The notes beneath the pieces are model-generated. The model did no database searches. It had not been told where the DNA came from and saw only the letters and a list, made by a program, of their open reading frames with translations. A DNA stretch of 64,000 bases from Bifidobacterium apri (GTDB lineage Bacteria > Actinomycetota > Actinomycetes > Actinomycetales > Bifidobacteriaceae), in assembly GCF_009299485.1 (NCBI RefSeq), contig NZ_WBSO01000005.1:79375-143374 (forward strand), given 5' to 3'. Shown here in pieces: positions 36,080 to 45,768 of the stretch. Both the position numbers and the translations under genes were made by a program. The number at the start of each line of letters is the position of its first letter. Position 1 is the first letter of the stretch.

Positions 36080-36781
36080 ATGAGCGTTCTCGACCGTTTT
36101 GAAAAGAGCGTGGAAGGCGCCGTCAACGGTGTGTTTTCGAAGTTCGGGTCCAAGGACCTGCAGCCCGTCGACCTGTCAAGCGCCCTCGAGCGTGAGATCG
36201 ACGCTGAAGCCATGCCGGTCGGTCGCGATCGCACAGTGGCCCCGAATGAGTACCGTTTTAAGCTGAGCACCCCTGATTTTGATCGGATTGAACAGTGGGG
36301 CAGCGAAGCGCTTGCCAATGAGCTTGCGGACAATCTCACCCAGTACGCCAAGAGCCAGAATTACGCCTTTGTTGGACCGGTTGTGGTGATTTTTGAAGAA
36401 GACCTCGACCTCAGCAAAGGCAACTTCAAGCTGAGTTCGGAATCCGTGCAGGGCAATGCAGTGCCTGTCACGACTGACAACCAGTCGCAGGACAGCCCGA
36501 TGCTGGAAATCAATGGTAGCCAGTATCTGCTGACCAAGCCGAAGACCGTGATTGGCCGCGGTTCCGGTTGCGACATCGTCATTGACGATCCGGGTATCTC
36601 CCGTAAACACCTTGAAATTGACATTACCGATAACGGCGTGATCGCTCGCGATCTCGGCTCGACGAACGGCACATTCGTCGAGGGCCATCAGATTCCGGCG
36701 GCCACGCTGCTTGACGGCAACACCATTACCATCGGCCGAACCCGCATCCTGTATTGGGCTTCGTCACAGGATCAGGACTGA
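36080..36781 (+). CDS. fhaA: FhaA: DUF3662 and FHA domain protein
   Basis: A 233-aa cytoplasmic signalling protein. The N-terminal DUF3662 domain (MSVLDRFEKSVEGAVNGVFS and PVDLSSALEREIDAEA, to about residue 120) is followed by a forkhead-associated domain with VIGRGSGCDIVIDDPGISRK and DLGSTNGTFVEG, which binds phospho-threonine. In mycobacteria FhaA binds phosphorylated partners such as MviN and kinases and tunes peptidoglycan synthesis. It is shorter in the linker than the mycobacterial protein. It heads the kinase/cell-shape operon. Confidence 0.93.
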   Translation: MSVLDRFEKSVEGAVNGVFSKFGSKDLQPVDLSSALEREIDAEAMPVGRDRTVAPNEYRFKLSTPDFDRIEQWGSEALANELADNLTQYAKSQNYAFVGPVVVIFEEDLDLSKGNFKLSSESVQGNAVPVTTDNQSQDSPMLEINGSQYLLTKPKTVIGRGSGCDIVIDDPGISRKHLEIDITDNGVIARDLGSTNGTFVEGHQIPAATLLDGNTITIGRTRILYWASSQDQD

Positions 36782-36805
36782 TTCAGCCTGAGAGCGAGTT
36801 TCGTT

Positions 36806-37330
36806 ATGCCCACCGAACTTACCTTCGCAATCCTCAAGTACGGGTATCTCATCCTGTTGTGGGTGTTTCTCTGGCTTGTCGTTCGTTCTTTGCGTCGTGA
36901 CATCGAGACGTTCAGTCCCCATAAATCATTCTCACGTCGTCGACGTGACCGTAAAGCACGCAAAGCGTCGAAGAATGCCGCGCCCGCGGTACCGTCTGCG
37001 GGGAGGCAGTCCGCGCCTTCGCAACGCCAGTCCGCCCAGCCGACCTTGCTGGTGGTTATTGACGGTCCGCTTGCCGGCAGTTCTGTTCCGTTGGGTAATA
37101 CGCCGATTACGCTCGGTCGCGCCGCGTCCAATACCGTCGTACTCGATGATGAGTTCGTGTCGTCGCATCATGCTCGTGTCTATCGTGATCCCACGACGGG
37201 CTCGTGGGTGATCGAGGATCTTGGCTCCACGAATGGCACGGTAGTCAATCAGCGTCGTATCGGTGCTCCTACAGTGCTGTCCGCACGTGTTCCTGTCCGT
37301 ATCGGCGCTACAACATTCGAGCTGAGGTGA
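36806..37330 (+). CDS. fhaB: FhaB/FipA-type FHA domain protein
   Basis: A 174-aa protein with an N-terminal membrane helix (FAILKYGYLILLWVFLWLVV, about 8-27), a basic linker and an FHA domain (TLGRAASNTVVLDDEFVSSH, DLGSTNGTVVNQ). In actinobacteria the second FHA protein of this operon links kinase signalling to FtsZ/FtsQ during division. It lies 24 bp after fhaA and 6 bp before pstP, in the same operon. Confidence 0.92.
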   Translation: MPTELTFAILKYGYLILLWVFLWLVVRSLRRDIETFSPHKSFSRRRRDRKARKASKNAAPAVPSAGRQSAPSQRQSAQPTLLVVIDGPLAGSSVPLGNTPITLGRAASNTVVLDDEFVSSHHARVYRDPTTGSWVIEDLGSTNGTVVNQRRIGAPTVLSARVPVRIGATTFELR

Positions 37331-37336
37331 TGCCTG

Positions 37337-39007
37337 ATGCCGAATGCAGCCAAGCAGACGTTGTTCCTTTATTCGACCACCGTTTCCGACGTAGGTACGG
37401 TTCGTAGCAACAATCAGGATTCCTCGTTCGCAGGGGAACGCCTGATCGCCATGTGTGACGGCATGGGTGGCCATGCCGGCGGTGATACCGCATCCACAAT
37501 CGCCATACGTTCGCTTGCCCATATCGAACAGGATGACGAACAAAGCAGTGTGGAAGCTGTGGCGCAGATGATGGAAACCTCCGTAATGGCTGCGCATGAT
37601 GCGATTGTCGGCAAGGCGAAACGTGAACGTAAGCTGGCTGGCATGGGGACGACGGTCACCGCCGTTGCCTTGGTATCGGGCTATTGGGTCCTGACACATA
37701 TCGGCGATTCCCGCGCCTATCTGCTGCGTGACGGCAAACTGTCACGCATGACCACCGATCACAGCTACGTGCAGCATTTGATCGACACTGGTCGTATCAG
37801 TCCCGCCGAAGCGCGCAACCATCCGCAGCGTAACGTGGTGATGCGGGTACTCGGCGATTTCGATATCGACCCTCATCCGGATATCGCCATATGCCAGGCT
37901 CATCCGGCCGATCGCTGGCTGCTCTGCTCGGACGGTTTGTGTGGCGTGCTTGAAGATTCGACTATCGAGGAGATGCTCAGCACGGTCTCCGATCAGGAGG
38001 AATGCGCGCAGCGCTTGGTGTCCATGGCGTTGAAGGCCGGCAGCACGGATAACGTGACCGCGGTGATTGGCGACGCCACACTCGCCCTCGATGCAGACGC
38101 CTTCGACTTGCCGCACCAGACCCCGCTGATTGGCGGTGCGGCAAGCGCCAGCCTTGAAGCAATCGCCGATATCATGCATAAGCCGGTAGCCTCGGCTCCG
38201 GTGCTGCGGGCCGGCAAGAACTCGCCGGCGCAACGTGCAGCCGCATTGGTCCAGAGTGCAGTGCATGCGGAGCAAGACAAGGCGGTCAAAGAAGAGGAAC
38301 AAGGGCCGAAATCCCGTGTGGCCCAGCCGTCGCAAGTGCGCGAGGAAAACGGCGAGATACCCAACACTGACACCGGCGAAATCCCCGTGGTCAAGAAGCG
38401 TGACGGCCGTATTTCCGCCGACCCCAATGATCCAGAGGTTGCGAAGGCCATCCAGCGTGAGCAGGCGCAGCAGAACCGTGCACATCGGCAGCGCGTCCAC
38501 CTGTCTCGCCTCGGTATCATCGTCGCGATCGTCGTTGTTATCGCGGCGCTGGTCGGTGCCGCATTCGCTGGCTACCGGTGGAGCCAAACCAAGTATTACA
38601 TCGGTGAGCATGACGGCGTGGTGGCGATTTATCAGGGTGTGCCGACGAACGTATTCGGCGTCGAACTGTCCCACGCGATCCAAGACACCGACATCAAAGT
38701 GTCCTCCTTGCCTCAGTCTTGGCGCGAGCAGCTGCGTGACGGCATTACCGTGGATAGTTTGAGCGAGGCGCGCAGCCATGTCAAACTCATCGAGCAGGAG
38801 ATGAAAAACTTCAAGGAGACTGAACAGGCGAACAACAAGGGATCTACGGATTCAAGCGGCACAAAGTCAGCGAGCCCGTCATCCACACCATCCGCCAGCG
38901 CAACCTCCAGTCCGTCCTCCAGTCCGTCCTCCAGCGCGGCTGCATTGCGCGTTCCCCTCCGGAATGTGACCGCATGGTCCGCCGACGCGTGGGTGGTGAT
39001 TGGATGA
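37337..39007 (+). CDS. pstP: PP2C-type Ser/Thr protein phosphatase
   Basis: Dephosphorylates substrates of PknA and PknB. The metal-binding motifs of PP2C phosphatases appear in order: VGTVRSNNQDSSF, MCDGMGGHAGGD, HIGDSRAYLLRDG, LCSDGLCGVLED and GSTDNVTAVIGDA. A Lys/Glu/Gln-rich juxtamembrane stretch, one transmembrane helix (GIIVAIVVVIAALVGAAFAG, about 393-412) and an extracellular region with a Ser/Thr-rich end follow, 556 aa in total. Its stop overlaps the start of the next gene (ATGA), a sign of translational coupling. Confidence 0.95.
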   Translation: MPNAAKQTLFLYSTTVSDVGTVRSNNQDSSFAGERLIAMCDGMGGHAGGDTASTIAIRSLAHIEQDDEQSSVEAVAQMMETSVMAAHDAIVGKAKRERKLAGMGTTVTAVALVSGYWVLTHIGDSRAYLLRDGKLSRMTTDHSYVQHLIDTGRISPAEARNHPQRNVVMRVLGDFDIDPHPDIAICQAHPADRWLLCSDGLCGVLEDSTIEEMLSTVSDQEECAQRLVSMALKAGSTDNVTAVIGDATLALDADAFDLPHQTPLIGGAASASLEAIADIMHKPVASAPVLRAGKNSPAQRAAALVQSAVHAEQDKAVKEEEQGPKSRVAQPSQVREENGEIPNTDTGEIPVVKKRDGRISADPNDPEVAKAIQREQAQQNRAHRQRVHLSRLGIIVAIVVVIAALVGAAFAGYRWSQTKYYIGEHDGVVAIYQGVPTNVFGVELSHAIQDTDIKVSSLPQSWREQLRDGITVDSLSEARSHVKLIEQEMKNFKETEQANNKGSTDSSGTKSASPSSTPSASATSSPSSSPSSSAAALRVPLRNVTAWSADAWVVIG

Positions 39008-40713
39008 TCGTCACACGTCTGCGCCAGATGTCGTTGATGCTGCTTGCGATGGCAGTCAGCCTCATCGGCTTCTTCCAGATGTTTGAACGCACTGCCGGGA
39101 CGTTCCCGAGCAACTACATGCTGCTGCTCGGTGTTGTCGCGCTGCTGTTCATCATCCTGTGGTCGCTGCTGCTGAAATTCCAGCCGTACGCGAGCCAGTC
39201 GATTCTGCCGTGCGTGCTGCTGCTTACCGGTATCGGCGTCACGCTCATCGCGCGTATCGATCAGCAGAAAGGCACCCATGTCGGCACAAGACAACTGACT
39301 TGGCTGTGCTTGGCGTTGGTGTTGTGCTGCGTTCTCGTGGTCTGTCTGCGGGACTACCGCGTGCTCAGGCGATTCTCATACGTGAGTATGGTGGTCGGCA
39401 TCGTGTTGCTGCTTTCCCCGATGATTCCGGGTTTGGGCAAGACGATCGGCGGCGCGCGCATCTGGATTCGTATCGGTCCGTTTTCTTTGCAGCCTGGTGA
39501 ATTCGCCAAGCTCTTCATCGCATTCTTCTTCGCTTCGTACCTGTTCGATCACCGTGATCAGCTTGCCGTCGGCGGCAAGAAAGTGCTGGGACTGCAACTG
39601 CCGCGTATCAAGGATTTGGGTCCGATCGTGGTGGTCTGGGCCATGTCGATGGGTGTGCTGGTCATGCAACGCGATCTCGGCACATCGCTGATGTTCTTCG
39701 CGATGTTCGTGTGCATGCTGTATGTGGCAACCGGTCGGAAAAGCTGGATCGTCATCGGTATTCTCGCATTCGCGGCGGGTGCGGTTATCGCCAGTCGCCT
39801 GTTCGTGCATGTGGACAACCGTATCGATGCTTGGCTGCACCCCTTCGACGCGAAGGTATACAACCGGCAGGGCGGCTCTGAGCAGTTGGTGACCGGCCTG
39901 TTCGGCCTTGCATCCGGCGGCCTGATGGGCACTGGTCTGGGACAAGGCCATCCGAGCCTGACGCCATTGGCGAATTCCGATTTCATCTATTCGTCCGTAG
40001 GCGAGGAACTTGGCCTGACCGGTTTGTTGGCCGTGCTCGCCCTGTATTTGGTGATTATTGCGTCCGGTCTGATCACTGCGATGAAAATCAAAGACGGGTT
40101 CGGCAAACTGCTCGCCTCTGGACTCGTGTTCACCATGGCCGTGCAGGTGTTCACCGTCGTCGGCGGCATCACGCTGGTGATTCCGTTGACCGGTTTGACC
40201 TTGCCGTTCATGGCTGCAGGCGGTTCGTCGTTGATTGCGAATTACATCCTGATCACCTTGTTGCTGGTCATCTCGAACGCTGCGAACAAGCCAGAGCCCG
40301 AATTGACTTCCGATACGTTCCAGTATGAGGCTCTGGCCGTGCTGCGTGACCACGAACTCAAGGAACGGGCAAAAACGGCTGCACAGGATGCGAAGAACCA
40401 GGAAAAGCAGCATCATCATGGTGCTCATGCAGCCCAGGCCTCCCAAACCGAGGACGCCCCGACCATCGCGGTGCAGGACGCATCGCAGTCTGAACCGTTG
40501 TATGATGCACAAGACCACGGTGATTGGGGAGACTGGCGCGATTTCGCCGATGATGACGATTCCCCGACAGAGACGACCAGCCATTGGCCGACGCGTGCGT
40601 CACGCACAGAAGACGGGCTGGACCATGCCGAAGCCGATGAGGAGCCCGGCGGGAATATTCCGCCGGCGCCTCCGGAGTCTGCGGCGCGAACGGTGAAAGG
40701 AGGAGCCCAATGA
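39004..40713 (+). CDS. rodA: RodA/FtsW-family peptidoglycan polymerase (SEDS)
   Basis: A polytopic SEDS glycosyltransferase that polymerises lipid II, here paired with the class B PBP encoded next. The 569-aa protein has about ten membrane helices and the family text GGARIWIRIGPFSLQPGEF, FSYLFDHRDQ-like loop, LMGTGLGQGHPSL, DFIYSSVGEELG and LPFMAAGGSSLIANY. A charged C-terminal tail of about 120 residues follows (Gln/His/Asp-rich). ATG 39004 overlaps the pstP stop, which fixes the start over an upstream GTG. Operon position favours RodA rather than FtsW. Confidence 0.93.
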   Translation: MIVTRLRQMSLMLLAMAVSLIGFFQMFERTAGTFPSNYMLLLGVVALLFIILWSLLLKFQPYASQSILPCVLLLTGIGVTLIARIDQQKGTHVGTRQLTWLCLALVLCCVLVVCLRDYRVLRRFSYVSMVVGIVLLLSPMIPGLGKTIGGARIWIRIGPFSLQPGEFAKLFIAFFFASYLFDHRDQLAVGGKKVLGLQLPRIKDLGPIVVVWAMSMGVLVMQRDLGTSLMFFAMFVCMLYVATGRKSWIVIGILAFAAGAVIASRLFVHVDNRIDAWLHPFDAKVYNRQGGSEQLVTGLFGLASGGLMGTGLGQGHPSLTPLANSDFIYSSVGEELGLTGLLAVLALYLVIIASGLITAMKIKDGFGKLLASGLVFTMAVQVFTVVGGITLVIPLTGLTLPFMAAGGSSLIANYILITLLLVISNAANKPEPELTSDTFQYEALAVLRDHELKERAKTAAQDAKNQEKQHHHGAHAAQASQTEDAPTIAVQDASQSEPLYDAQDHGDWGDWRDFADDDDSPTETTSHWPTRASRTEDGLDHAEADEEPGGNIPPAPPESAARTVKGGAQ

Positions 40714-42182
40714 ACAAGAGTCTCAGGCAGATTTTCACCGTCGTCGTCGTGTTGTTCGTGATTCTGGGATGCTCCACCACAGTGTTCACCGCGTTCCGCG
40801 CGAACGAGCTGAATTCCGACCCACGCAACCGTCGGGCGTTGTACTACCAGTTCGGTGCTCCTCGAGGGTCGATTCTCGCGTCTGACGGTACGATTCTCGC
40901 AAAGTCGGATCCTTCGAACGACGCGTTCTCGTATCAGCGCTCCTATGCCAACGGTGAAGAATACGCGCCCGTCACAGGCTTCTTCTCCATCAGCCAGAAC
41001 GCGGACCGCGGCATTGAAGCGTCCCGAGCCGCGTTGCTGAGCGGAACATCGAGCGCGCTGGCGGTGCAGAAGTTCAAGGCGCTGCTTACCGGTACGGAGA
41101 ACAAGGGCGCTTCCATCGAGACATCCATCAGCACGAAACTGCAGGATGTCGCCTATCAGGCGTTGACAAGCCGCGGATATGACGGGGCGATCGTCGCCAT
41201 CGTACCGAAGACCGGCCGAATCGTTGCGATGGTGAGCACACCCAGCTACGATCCGAACGTGCTTGCCCAGCATGACACGACCGCGGTCAATAACGCTTAC
41301 GCCCAGCTGACGTCGAACGCAACCAATCCGATGCTCAACCGCACGATTTCCGAACTGTATCCGCCCGGGTCCACGTTCAAGACGGTTGTCGCGGCGGCGG
41401 CACTGGAAAGCGGCAAATATCAGGCGGACACGCAGATTCCCGCGGGCAGCTCGTACACCTTGCCGAACACGGCGACCCAGCTGACGAACACCACCGCGGC
41501 GGCGAGCGGCACCAACGGACAGTTGACGTTGTCCGATGCTCTTGCATATTCGTCCAACACCGCATTCGCCCAACTCGGCGTCGCTCTCGGTGACGATGCC
41601 ATCGCAGAACAGGCGAAGAAACTTGGCTTCGGCCAGTCGATCACTGTGGATGGTTCGGCTTCCACGGGCAACCCGATGAAGGCGGTCGCTTCCACCTTCC
41701 CCTCGAATCTGTCTGCGGACAAGCTCGCCCTCGCCTCCATAGGCCAGGGAGATACGCTCGAGACTCCTTTGCAGAATGCGATGATTGCGGCGGCAATCGC
41801 CAACGGCGGTACGTTGATGCAGCCGACGCTGGTTGACCGGGTGCGTGCGAGCGATCTGTCAACCATCTCGGAAACCAGCCCCACGGTGATGTCTCAGGCC
41901 ATGAGTTCCAACACGGCTTCGGCACTGACCTCCATGATGGAGGACGTGGTCACGAAGGAAAGCCCGACGCTTGCCATCGACGGTGTCAAGGTGGCCGCGA
42001 AAACCGGAACCGCGCAGATCGGCACAAGTAACCAGTCCAATGATGCGTGGGTGATGGGCTTCGCTCCAGCTGACAATCCGCAGATCGCGGTCGCTGTTGT
42101 GGTACATAATGTCAATACGTTCGGTGTTACCGCTGCCGGTCCGATTATGAAGCAGGTGATGGAGGAGGCGTTGAAGCAGTGA
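40710..42182 (+). CDS. pbpA: Class B penicillin-binding protein PbpA
   Basis: Transpeptidase crosslinking peptidoglycan. The 490-aa protein has an N-terminal membrane anchor (FTVVVVLFVILGCSTTVFTA), a dimerisation region with RGSILASDGTILA, and the penicillin-binding domain: active-site serine S221 in GSTFK, SSN in LAYSSNTAF and KTG in VAAKTGTAQIG. It is short, like mycobacterial PbpA. Its ATG overlaps the rodA stop, and its stop overlaps the GTG of the next gene. Confidence 0.95.
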   Translation: MNKSLRQIFTVVVVLFVILGCSTTVFTAFRANELNSDPRNRRALYYQFGAPRGSILASDGTILAKSDPSNDAFSYQRSYANGEEYAPVTGFFSISQNADRGIEASRAALLSGTSSALAVQKFKALLTGTENKGASIETSISTKLQDVAYQALTSRGYDGAIVAIVPKTGRIVAMVSTPSYDPNVLAQHDTTAVNNAYAQLTSNATNPMLNRTISELYPPGSTFKTVVAAAALESGKYQADTQIPAGSSYTLPNTATQLTNTTAAASGTNGQLTLSDALAYSSNTAFAQLGVALGDDAIAEQAKKLGFGQSITVDGSASTGNPMKAVASTFPSNLSADKLALASIGQGDTLETPLQNAMIAAAIANGGTLMQPTLVDRVRASDLSTISETSPTVMSQAMSSNTASALTSMMEDVVTKESPTLAIDGVKVAAKTGTAQIGTSNQSNDAWVMGFAPADNPQIAVAVVVHNVNTFGVTAAGPIMKQVMEEALKQ

Positions 42183-43210
42183 AACTGATTGAAGGGCAGC
42201 TGATTCATCGCCGGTATCGCTTGGACCGCAGACTTGCGCAAGGTGGTATGGGCGAAGTCTGGAAGGGCTATGACATTCAGCTTGGACGTCCCGTCGCCAT
42301 CAAAGCGTTGCGCAGCGATGCCGCAAACAGCGAGGCAAAGCTGCGTCGCTTGCGCGCCGAGGCACACAATTCCGCGAATCTCGCCCACCCGAATATCGCC
42401 GCACTGTTTGAATACTATGAGCATGACGGCATCGGGTTCCTCATCATGGAATACGTGCCGAGCAAATCCTTGGCGGATTTGTACCATGAAAAAGGCGCGA
42501 TGGACCCCACCGAGTTGCTACCGATTCTGATCCAGGTGGCTCGCGGGCTGTTCGTCGCCCATTCGCATGGCGTAATCCACCGTGACGTCAAACCGGCGAA
42601 CATCATGGTCTCCGACGATGGAGAAGTGAAAATCACGGATTTCGGCGTGTCGTACTCCACAAATCAGGAACAAATCACCCAAGATGGCATGGTGGTCGGT
42701 ACAGCGCAATACATTTCCCCGGAACAGGCCCAGGGCAAGCAGGCAACAGCCCAGTCGGATATTTATTCGCTGGGGGTCGTCGCGTATGAGGGGCTGTGCG
42801 GGCATCGTCCATTCACTGGCGCGACCCCGGTTGATATCGCAGCAGCACATGTGAACGAGCCGGTTCCGCCGTTGCCTGACACGGTTGATTTGCAATTGCG
42901 GCAATTTGTCATGTCCATGTTGGCCAAAGATCCGCGGGATCGCCCGAAGGACGCCTTGATGGTGTCGCGCACGCTGTCACGTATTGACCGGCGGCTGATG
43001 GACCAGGAAACCAAACTGAGTGACGACACAACCATTGTGCCGTCTCACGGGCGTCTGCCCCGCAGAGTGAGCAGCACGCCACACGTCGGTGCGGCTGATC
43101 CGGCAGATACGCCGGACGCACAGCGGCCGAAACAAATATTCATTAGCGGAACTGCGGAGCCGCGGACAGTGAGTTCGACATTCCGCCCGCAATGGAAGGA
43201 GCAGCAATGA
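42179..43210 (+). CDS. pknA: Ser/Thr protein kinase, PknA type, no membrane segment
   Basis: A eukaryotic-type kinase with P-loop RLAQGGMGEVWKG, lysine in PVAIKALR, catalytic D136 in VIHRDVKPANI, metal-binding DFG in KITDFGVSYS and activation segment ending GTAQYISPEQA. Only about 65 residues follow the kinase domain; no transmembrane segment is visible, whereas mycobacterial PknA is membrane-anchored. GTG start overlaps the pbpA stop (GTGA), and the stop overlaps pknB. Length 343 aa. It likely works with PknB on the same division and wall targets. Confidence 0.93.
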   Translation: MKLIEGQLIHRRYRLDRRLAQGGMGEVWKGYDIQLGRPVAIKALRSDAANSEAKLRRLRAEAHNSANLAHPNIAALFEYYEHDGIGFLIMEYVPSKSLADLYHEKGAMDPTELLPILIQVARGLFVAHSHGVIHRDVKPANIMVSDDGEVKITDFGVSYSTNQEQITQDGMVVGTAQYISPEQAQGKQATAQSDIYSLGVVAYEGLCGHRPFTGATPVDIAAAHVNEPVPPLPDTVDLQLRQFVMSMLAKDPRDRPKDALMVSRTLSRIDRRLMDQETKLSDDTTIVPSHGRLPRRVSSTPHVGAADPADTPDAQRPKQIFISGTAEPRTVSSTFRPQWKEQQ

Positions 43211-45243
43211 GCAGCAGTGTACCCACTTCGTTGGCGAACGGCCGATATCAGCTCGGCCAGCTCGTTGGCCGGGGCGGCATGGCGGAGGTGCGTGTGGCGC
43301 TCGACAAGCGTCTGGGACGTACTGTAGCCATCAAGATCATGCGCTCCGACCTCGCCAATGACGAGATCTTCCTCACGAGGTTCCGCCGTGAGGCCCATTC
43401 GGTCGCGCAGATGAACAACCCGAACATCGTTAACATTTACGATTCGGGTGAGGAAACAATCGTCAACGACAGCGGACAAACCGAGCGCGTGCCTTACCTG
43501 GTGATGGAGTACGTCAAGGGACAGACCCTGCGTGACATCATCAAGGCGAACGGTCCGCTTAGCCAGCGAGACGCCGAACAGGTGATGCTCGGAGTGCTCA
43601 ATGCGCTCGAATACTCGCATCGCATGGGCATCATCCACCGTGATATCAAGCCCGGCAACATCATGATTTCCGACCAGGGCGTCGTGAAGGTCATGGACTT
43701 CGGCATCGCGCGCGCCTTGGACGATTCCGCCGCCACCATGACCCAGTCGCAGGGCGTCGTCGGCACCGCTCAGTACCTCTCCCCCGAGCAGGCGCGTGGC
43801 GAGACCGTCGATATGCGGTCTGACTTGTATTCCGCCGGCTGCGTGCTCTATGAGATGCTGACCGGCCGCCCGCCGTTCACCGGCGATTCCGCGGTCGCCA
43901 TCGCCTACCAGCATGTCTCCGAGGCTGCGACTCCCCCGAGCGCGGTGATTCCGGGCTTGCCGAAGATGTGGGATAACATCTGCGCGAAAGCCATGGCGAA
44001 GGATCGGCAGAACCGGTATGCGACAGCAACTGAGTTCAAGAACGATATCCTGACCTTCATGAACGGCGGGGTGCCGATTGCGGCGACGTTCAATCAGCTG
44101 ACCGATTTGGCAAATCCGGGCGCTCGTACCGGTGAAGCGACTCAGGTGCTCAACCCGCCGCAAGTCACCACGCAGACCAACCCGGTGATGCCGGTGACTA
44201 CGAATCCTTTTGTTGATCCGGAAGGTGAGACGCGCGCGCAGCAACGTGAGGCGGAACAGCAGCAGCGTAAGAAGAAGCGCATCATTATCGCTGTGATCGC
44301 AGCCATTGTCGCTATCGCGGCAATCTGCGGCATCGTTTTCGCGCTCATGCATTCCAAGAAAACGCAGATGGTCACCGTCCCGACCTTCTCGTCCTCCACT
44401 ACCGAGGCGGGGGCTGAGGCGAAGCTTGAGGCTGCTGGACTGAAAATCAAGGTGGAAACCGATACGAATTCCACCGAGCCGAAGGGCACATTCACCAAGC
44501 AGTCCCCTGCAGGCGGAAAGAAAGTCGCTGTCGGTTCGACGGTCAAAGTGTGGTTCTCTGCCGGTCCGTCAACAGGTACGGTCCCCGATGTGAGCGGCAA
44601 GTCACAGGATGATGCGCGTTCGGCGCTGGAAGCGGCAGGATTCAAGGTGGCCTCGAGCACGCAGACCGAAGACAGTGACACGGTGTCCAAAGACAATGTG
44701 ACGCGCACGAGCCCGGCAGCCGGGTCGAAGCAGTCGAAGGGCACGACGATTCTGCTGTACATCTCCTCGGGCATGACCAAGGTGCCTGACGGGTTGGTCG
44801 GGCAGTCGAAGGACACGGTGCTCAGCACCTTGCAGGAACGCGGCTTCAATACGTCGGTTGAGGAGGAAAGCTCTGATACGGTGCCGTCCGGTGCTGTGAC
44901 GCGTCTTGACCCGGTTCCGGGAACGTCTATCGAGCAGGGCTCCACCATTAATGTGTATGTGTCCAAGGGTAAGGAGCAGGTGACTGTTCCGTCGGTTGTC
45001 GGCGCAACATATGCATCGGCTAAGGCGACATTGGAAGGCCTCGGCTTCACGGTGTCCAACTCCACGCAGAATGCGAAGGACACTGATCTGGTGACCGCTC
45101 AGAATCCGACTGCTGGAACGCAGGCGGATAAGGGCGCGTCGATTACGCTGACTACAAAGTCTTCGTCTTCGTCGTCGTCTTCGTCTTCGTCGTCCTCTGC
45201 TTCAGCTACTGGTTCGACGCAGCAGGAGACGAACCAGCCGTGA
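43207..45243 (+). CDS. pknB: Ser/Thr protein kinase with PASTA repeats
   Basis: Membrane receptor kinase sensing muropeptides or lipid II. The 678-aa protein contains the kinase domain (LVGRGGMAEVRVA, AIKIMRSD, catalytic D146 in IIHRDIKPGNI, DFG in VMDFGIARA), one membrane helix at about residues 360-385 (IIIAVIAAIVAIAAICGIVF) and four extracellular PASTA repeats: about 390-455, 457-525, 526-592 and 593-660. A run of serines closes the protein. ATG 43207 is chosen for the AAGGAG site and the overlap with the pknA stop. It ends the operon at a strong hairpin. Confidence 0.96.
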   Translation: MSSSVPTSLANGRYQLGQLVGRGGMAEVRVALDKRLGRTVAIKIMRSDLANDEIFLTRFRREAHSVAQMNNPNIVNIYDSGEETIVNDSGQTERVPYLVMEYVKGQTLRDIIKANGPLSQRDAEQVMLGVLNALEYSHRMGIIHRDIKPGNIMISDQGVVKVMDFGIARALDDSAATMTQSQGVVGTAQYLSPEQARGETVDMRSDLYSAGCVLYEMLTGRPPFTGDSAVAIAYQHVSEAATPPSAVIPGLPKMWDNICAKAMAKDRQNRYATATEFKNDILTFMNGGVPIAATFNQLTDLANPGARTGEATQVLNPPQVTTQTNPVMPVTTNPFVDPEGETRAQQREAEQQQRKKKRIIIAVIAAIVAIAAICGIVFALMHSKKTQMVTVPTFSSSTTEAGAEAKLEAAGLKIKVETDTNSTEPKGTFTKQSPAGGKKVAVGSTVKVWFSAGPSTGTVPDVSGKSQDDARSALEAAGFKVASSTQTEDSDTVSKDNVTRTSPAAGSKQSKGTTILLYISSGMTKVPDGLVGQSKDTVLSTLQERGFNTSVEEESSDTVPSGAVTRLDPVPGTSIEQGSTINVYVSKGKEQVTVPSVVGATYASAKATLEGLGFTVSNSTQNAKDTDLVTAQNPTAGTQADKGASITLTTKSSSSSSSSSSSSSASATGSTQQETNQP

Positions 45244-45273
45244 TTAGCAGCTGATGAGCAATTTGCCGGCCAA

Positions 45274-45324
45274 CGTGATGGCCCGGAACACCGTATGAGT
45301 GGTGTTCCGGGCCATCACGTTTCA
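45274..45324 (+). terminator. Terminator of the fhaA-pknB operon
   Basis: Perfect 19-bp stem CGTGATGGCCCGGAACACC and its complement with an 8-nt loop, followed by TTTCATAGG. Confidence 0.9.
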
Positions 45325-45382
45325 TAGGTTGTCTGTGTGGGCCGTTTGTGCGGGTTGTTATCTGCGCTGCCGACCCCTTTCC

Positions 45383-45600
45383 CAAACTGGTTACGCTGGC
45401 GACGGTCTCAGCGTAGCTGGTTTGTGGGGTTGGCTGTTCCGGTGGTGTGCGCTGCCATTCTCCGCCTCCCAAACTGGTTACGCTGGCGACGGTCTCAGCG
45501 TAGCTGGTTTGTGGGGTTGGCTGTTCCGGTGGTGTGCGCTGCCATTCTCCGCCTCCCAAACTGGTTACGCTGGTGACGAGCCTAGCGTAGACAGTTTGGG
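45383..45600. repeat. 87-bp tandem repeat with CAAACTGGTTACGCT dyads
   Basis: CAAACTGGTTACGCTGG begins at 45383, 45470 and 45557. The first two 87-bp units look identical; the third is a half unit. Each holds TTACGCTG...CAGCGTAG and ends CTGGTTTGTGG, the same dyad as at 14734, 12418 and 57234. The last one closes with CTAGCGTAGACAGTTTGGG. Confidence 0.9.
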
Positions 45601-45768
45601 AAGGACTGCTGCGGTTTTTGGATTGTATTGATGCGCGTCAACGATGATTGCGGCCGAGAATCGCGTTTTCGCCTGCCTGCGCACTTGTCTACCGTGCATC
45701 GCCTGCACTTGTCCACCGCCGCGAACCCACTGCCACGTGCGAACCCTTCGCCACCGCCACACGCGGAT
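45601..45768. other. Intergenic region after the 87-bp array
   Basis: 168 bp with CACTTGTC(T/C)ACCG and CACGTGCGAACC-like short repeats; no gene seen. Confidence 0.4.

Noticed and set aside
45140..45240. Possible frameshift in the serine-rich pknB tail
   Set aside because: The TCTTCGTCG run simply encodes serines in frame up to the stop.
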